A stretch of 8,160 nucleotides of DNA from JBBSIG01 sp038232215 (GTDB lineage Bacteria; Actinomycetota; Thermoleophilia; Gaiellales; Gaiellaceae): positions 1 to 8,160 of the forward strand of contig JBBSIG010000110.1 of the NCBI GenBank assembly GCA_038232215.1. Direction: 5' to 3'. How positions within the stretch are numbered: position 1 is the first letter of the stretch; each line of letters starts with the position of its first letter. Under the pieces are notes generated by a model that searched no databases, was not told the origin of the DNA, and was given only the letters and a program-made list of their open reading frames with translations. This document shows, one piece after another, positions 5,685 to 8,160 of the stretch. The position numbers were made by a program, and so were the translations under genes.

Positions 5685-5704
5685 TCGAAAGCGAAAAGTG
5701 GAGG
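5673..5704 (+). promoter_or_regulatory. Alternative hairpin that buries the pnp Shine-Dalgarno
   Basis: CCTCCACTTT (5673-5682) pairs perfectly over 10 bases with AAAGTGGAGG (5695-5704). Three more pairs (5685-5687 with 5692-5694) close an AAAG tetraloop after a 2-base bulge. The pnp Shine-Dalgarno GGAGG (5700-5704, five bases before ATG 5710) is entirely inside the helix. The left arm 5673-5682 is also part of the 3' arm of the larger upstream hairpin, so the two folds exclude each other. The pairing is directly visible; regulation is inferred. Confidence 0.65.
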
Positions 5705-5709
5705 AACAG

Positions 5710-8160
5710 ATGGCACTAGCAACGCAACGTCAGACTTCGGTCGAGGTCAACGTCGGCGGGCGCGAGATCGTGTTCGAGACCGGCCGGCTGGCGAAGCAGG
5801 CAGACGGAGCCGTCCTCGTGCGCACGGGCGACACGATGGTGCTCGCGACGGCGCAGGGGCGCACCGAGGCGCGCGAGGGCGCGGACTTCTTCCCGCTCAC
5901 GGTGGACGTCGAGGAGCGGATGTACGCGGCCGGCAAGATCCCCGGCGGCTTCTTCAAGCGGGAGGGGCGGCCGACCGAGCGCGCCATCCTCACCGCGCGC
6001 ATGATCGACCGACCGATCCGGCCGCTCTGGCCGAAGGGCTTCCGCAACGAGGTGCAGTGCATCGCGACGGTGCTGTCGGCCGATCTCTCGACGCCGCACG
6101 ACATCCTCTGCATCAACGGCATCTCTGCCGCGCTGATGATCTCGTCGCTTCCCTTCCTGGGCCCGGTGGGCGCCGTCCGCGTCGGCCTGATAGACGACGA
6201 GCTGGTCCTGAACCCGACCCTCCAGGAGCTCGAGGGGGAGAGCGCCCTCGATCTCATCGTCGTCGGCACGAAGGACGGGCTGACGATGGTGGAGGCCGGT
6301 GCCTCGCAGGTGACGGACGAGCGGCTGCTGGAGGCGTTCGAGCTCGCGCACGGTGAGATCGTCCGCCTCTGCGAGGCGCAGGAGGAGCTTCGGAGTCGGG
6401 TCGGCAAGCCGAAGTGGCTCGACCCGCAGGTGACCGCGGAGATCCAGTCCTCGCACGGCCGCGCGATCGCCGAGCGGATCCAGCGCGACGGGCTGCGCGA
6501 GGCGGGCGCCGTCGTCGAGGAGCTCGTGACCGAGCTCTGCGGCGAGCTGTCGATGGAGTCGACCGAGGAGGACATCGTCCGCCAGATGCAGGTGCGGGCG
6601 AGCCTCGCTCTGGTCCTCGACCAGGAGCGGCAGGCTGCCGTCGAGGGGCCGGTGCGCGACCAGTTCGAGGCCGACCTGGTCACGCTCACGGACGCCGAGC
6701 AGGACTCCAAGGAGCTGAAGTCGGCGAAGCGCCAGCTGCTCTTCGAGCGCATCGTCGAGGCCGTCGAGCTGCCCTTTCCGGTCGGGCCGGCGACCGTGGA
6801 GGGCGAGGGCCCGGTCGTGAAGGACGCGATCACGAAGCAGTGGGTCAAGCGGGCCGCGGAGTCGGTCTACAAGCAGGTCGTTCGCCGCAAGATCGCGGTC
6901 GAGAAGCGGCGGCCCGACGGTCGCGGCGCCGAGGAGATCCGGCCGATCGAGTGCGAGGTCGGCGTGTCGCCGCGCACGCACGGCTCCGGCCTCTTCACAC
7001 GTGGGCAGACGCAGATCATGACGCTGCTCACGCTCGGGACGGCCAAGGAGGGGCAGCGGATCGACGATCTCTCGCTCGAGTCCGACCGCCGGTTCATGCA
7101 CCATTACAACTTCCCGCCCTACTCCGTCGGCGAGACGGGTCGGATGGGGAGCCCCCGGCGGCGAGACATCGGCCACGGCGCGCTCGCGCAGCGGGCGCTC
7201 GAGGCAGCCATCCCGGACCTCGAGGAGTTCCCGTACACGATCCGGCTCGTCTCGGAGACGCTGGAGTCGAACGGCTCCTCGTCGATGGGCTCCGTCTGCG
7301 GCTCGACGCTCGCCCTGATGGACGCCGGGGTGCCGATCAAGGGGCCCGTCAGCGGCATCGCGATGGGGCTCGTCAAGGAGGGTGACGACTACGTCATCCT
7401 CACCGACATCCAGGGGGCCGAGGATCACCTCGGCGACATGGACTTCAAGGTTGCCGGCACGCGCGAGGGGATCACGGCGCTCCAGATGGACATCAAGATC
7501 ACCGGTGTGACGACAGAGATCATGCGGAGTGCGCTCGAGCAGGCGAAGCGGGCGCGCGCGTTCATCCTCGACGCGATGGCCGAGACGATCTCCGAGTCCC
7601 GGACGGAGCTGTCGGACAACGCGCCGCGGATCTCCTCGGTCAAGATCGACCCGGAGAAGATCGGGATGGTGATCGGCAAGGGCGGCGAGACGATCCGCGC
7701 GCTCGAGGCCGACCACGACGTCCAGATCGACATCGAGGAGGACGGCACGATCCTGATCTACGCGGTCGACGGCCCTAAGGCGGAGGCAGCCATCGCGGCG
7801 ATCACCGCGCTCACGAAGGAGCCCGAGGTCGGCGACGAGTTCACGGGCAAGGTGGTGAAGACGACGCAGTTCGGAGCCTTCGTGGAGCTGAAGAAGGGCA
7901 CCGACGGGCTGCTCCACGTCTCGAACGTGGGTCCCGGCCGTGTCGCGCACATCGAGGACGTGATGGCACGCGGAGACGTCGTCGACGTGCTCGTGCAGGA
8001 GGTCGACAAGGCGAGGGGGCGGATCGGTCTCAAGCTCGTCAACAAGCACGAGAACGGGAGCCTCGTCAGCCCCGAGCAGCTGATCGAGCGCGCGAAGGAT
8101 GCGCCGCCGCGCCCGCCCGAGGAGGAGCGGCCGCGCCGCGAGGGCGACCGCGGACGCGGC
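5710..8160 (+). CDS. pnp: Polyribonucleotide nucleotidyltransferase (PNPase), 3' end beyond window
   Basis: PNPase is a phosphorolytic 3'-5' exoribonuclease acting in mRNA decay as a ring-shaped trimer. There are 817 codons in the window with no stop. The first RNase PH core (about 10-235) includes DFFPLTVDVEER and FFKREGRP (81-88). A long helical region (about 237-400) follows. The second core (about 402-620) has PDGR (402-405), FTRGQTQ, HHYNFPPYSVGETG, NGSSS (521-525) and EDHLGDMDFK, with Asp572, Asp578 and Lys580 matching E. coli catalytic Asp486, Asp492 and Lys494. The KH domain shows IGKGG (about 655-659) and the S1 domain spans about 707-777, followed by an Arg/Glu/Pro-rich tail cut by the window edge. 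ATG 5710 has GGAGG five bases upstream. The helical region is about 80 residues longer than in E. coli. All catalytic motifs are intact. Confidence 0.98.
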   Translation, partial: MALATQRQTSVEVNVGGREIVFETGRLAKQADGAVLVRTGDTMVLATAQGRTEAREGADFFPLTVDVEERMYAAGKIPGGFFKREGRPTERAILTARMIDRPIRPLWPKGFRNEVQCIATVLSADLSTPHDILCINGISAALMISSLPFLGPVGAVRVGLIDDELVLNPTLQELEGESALDLIVVGTKDGLTMVEAGASQVTDERLLEAFELAHGEIVRLCEAQEELRSRVGKPKWLDPQVTAEIQSSHGRAIAERIQRDGLREAGAVVEELVTELCGELSMESTEEDIVRQMQVRASLALVLDQERQAAVEGPVRDQFEADLVTLTDAEQDSKELKSAKRQLLFERIVEAVELPFPVGPATVEGEGPVVKDAITKQWVKRAAESVYKQVVRRKIAVEKRRPDGRGAEEIRPIECEVGVSPRTHGSGLFTRGQTQIMTLLTLGTAKEGQRIDDLSLESDRRFMHHYNFPPYSVGETGRMGSPRRRDIGHGALAQRALEAAIPDLEEFPYTIRLVSETLESNGSSSMGSVCGSTLALMDAGVPIKGPVSGIAMGLVKEGDDYVILTDIQGAEDHLGDMDFKVAGTREGITALQMDIKITGVTTEIMRSALEQAKRARAFILDAMAETISESRTELSDNAPRISSVKIDPEKIGMVIGKGGETIRALEADHDVQIDIEEDGTILIYAVDGPKAEAAIAAITALTKEPEVGDEFTGKVVKTTQFGAFVELKKGTDGLLHVSNVGPGRVAHIEDVMARGDVVDVLVQEVDKARGRIGLKLVNKHENGSLVSPEQLIERAKDAPPRPPEEERPRREGDRGRG

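Noticed and set aside
5716..8049. A 777-codon open frame on the minus strand opposite pnp
   Set aside because: The pnp strand carries every PNPase motif in order. The minus frame is Arg/Leu/Asp-rich, has no recognisable domain and mirrors pnp codon bias.
1..8160. CRISPR array, tRNA, insertion sequence or defence system
   Set aside because: No spaced direct repeats, cloverleaf sequence, transposase motifs or recognisable defence domains were found.

Overview
The window is very GC-rich (about 70% by eye). GTG and TTG starts are in use, genes are tightly packed with 4-base stop/start overlaps, and one operon looks leaderless behind a TANNNT -10 box. The gene order truB-ribF ... rpsO-pnp is the classic bacterial translation/RNA-decay block. 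Codon bias, the style of the gamma-glutamyltransferase-like protein and the NodI/DrrA-type exporter suggest an actinomycetote, possibly a deep-branching class such as Thermoleophilia. That placement is inference, not proof.

Layout. (1) 1-953: the last 30 codons of truB, overlapping complete ribF by GTGA. (2) 957-1052: a short gap with a perfect 6-2-6 inverted repeat and a strong ribosome binding site. (3) 1050-1235: a 61-residue four-cysteine zinc-ribbon protein. (4) 2639-1254, minus strand: a compact gamma-glutamyltransferase-family protein, convergent with the zinc-ribbon gene and divergent from the next operon. (5) 2640-2742: the divergent control region, with a 14-bp perfect palindrome and a TAGGTT box placed for leaderless transcription. 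(6) 2743-5226: a three-gene ABC exporter (ATPase, permease 1, permease 2). Permease 1 carries a frameshift near codon 198. (7) 5227-5341: the rpsO leader, with a candidate -10 box and a hairpin. (8) 5342-5611: rpsO from a TTG start. (9) 5612-5709: the rpsO-pnp spacer, with two mutually exclusive hairpins. (10) 5710 to the window end: pnp, cut by the window edge within its C-terminal tail.

How the parts fit. The housekeeping genes act on pseudouridine modification of tRNA, flavin cofactor supply, the 30S subunit and 3'-5' RNA decay. Between ribF and rpsO, genes often adjacent elsewhere, sit the zinc-ribbon gene, the transferase gene and the exporter.

The most interesting signal is the pnp leader. 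An 18-bp stem lies where E. coli and Streptomyces carry their RNase III-cleaved pnp hairpin. Its 3' arm contains CCTCC, which can instead form a perfect 10-bp helix burying the pnp Shine-Dalgarno sequence. This suggests a switch in which processing and removal of the upstream arm turns pnp translation off. PNPase itself has an inter-core helical region about 80 residues longer than in E. coli. No stretch longer than 300 bases lacks a gene. I see no tRNA, rRNA, CRISPR or insertion sequence.
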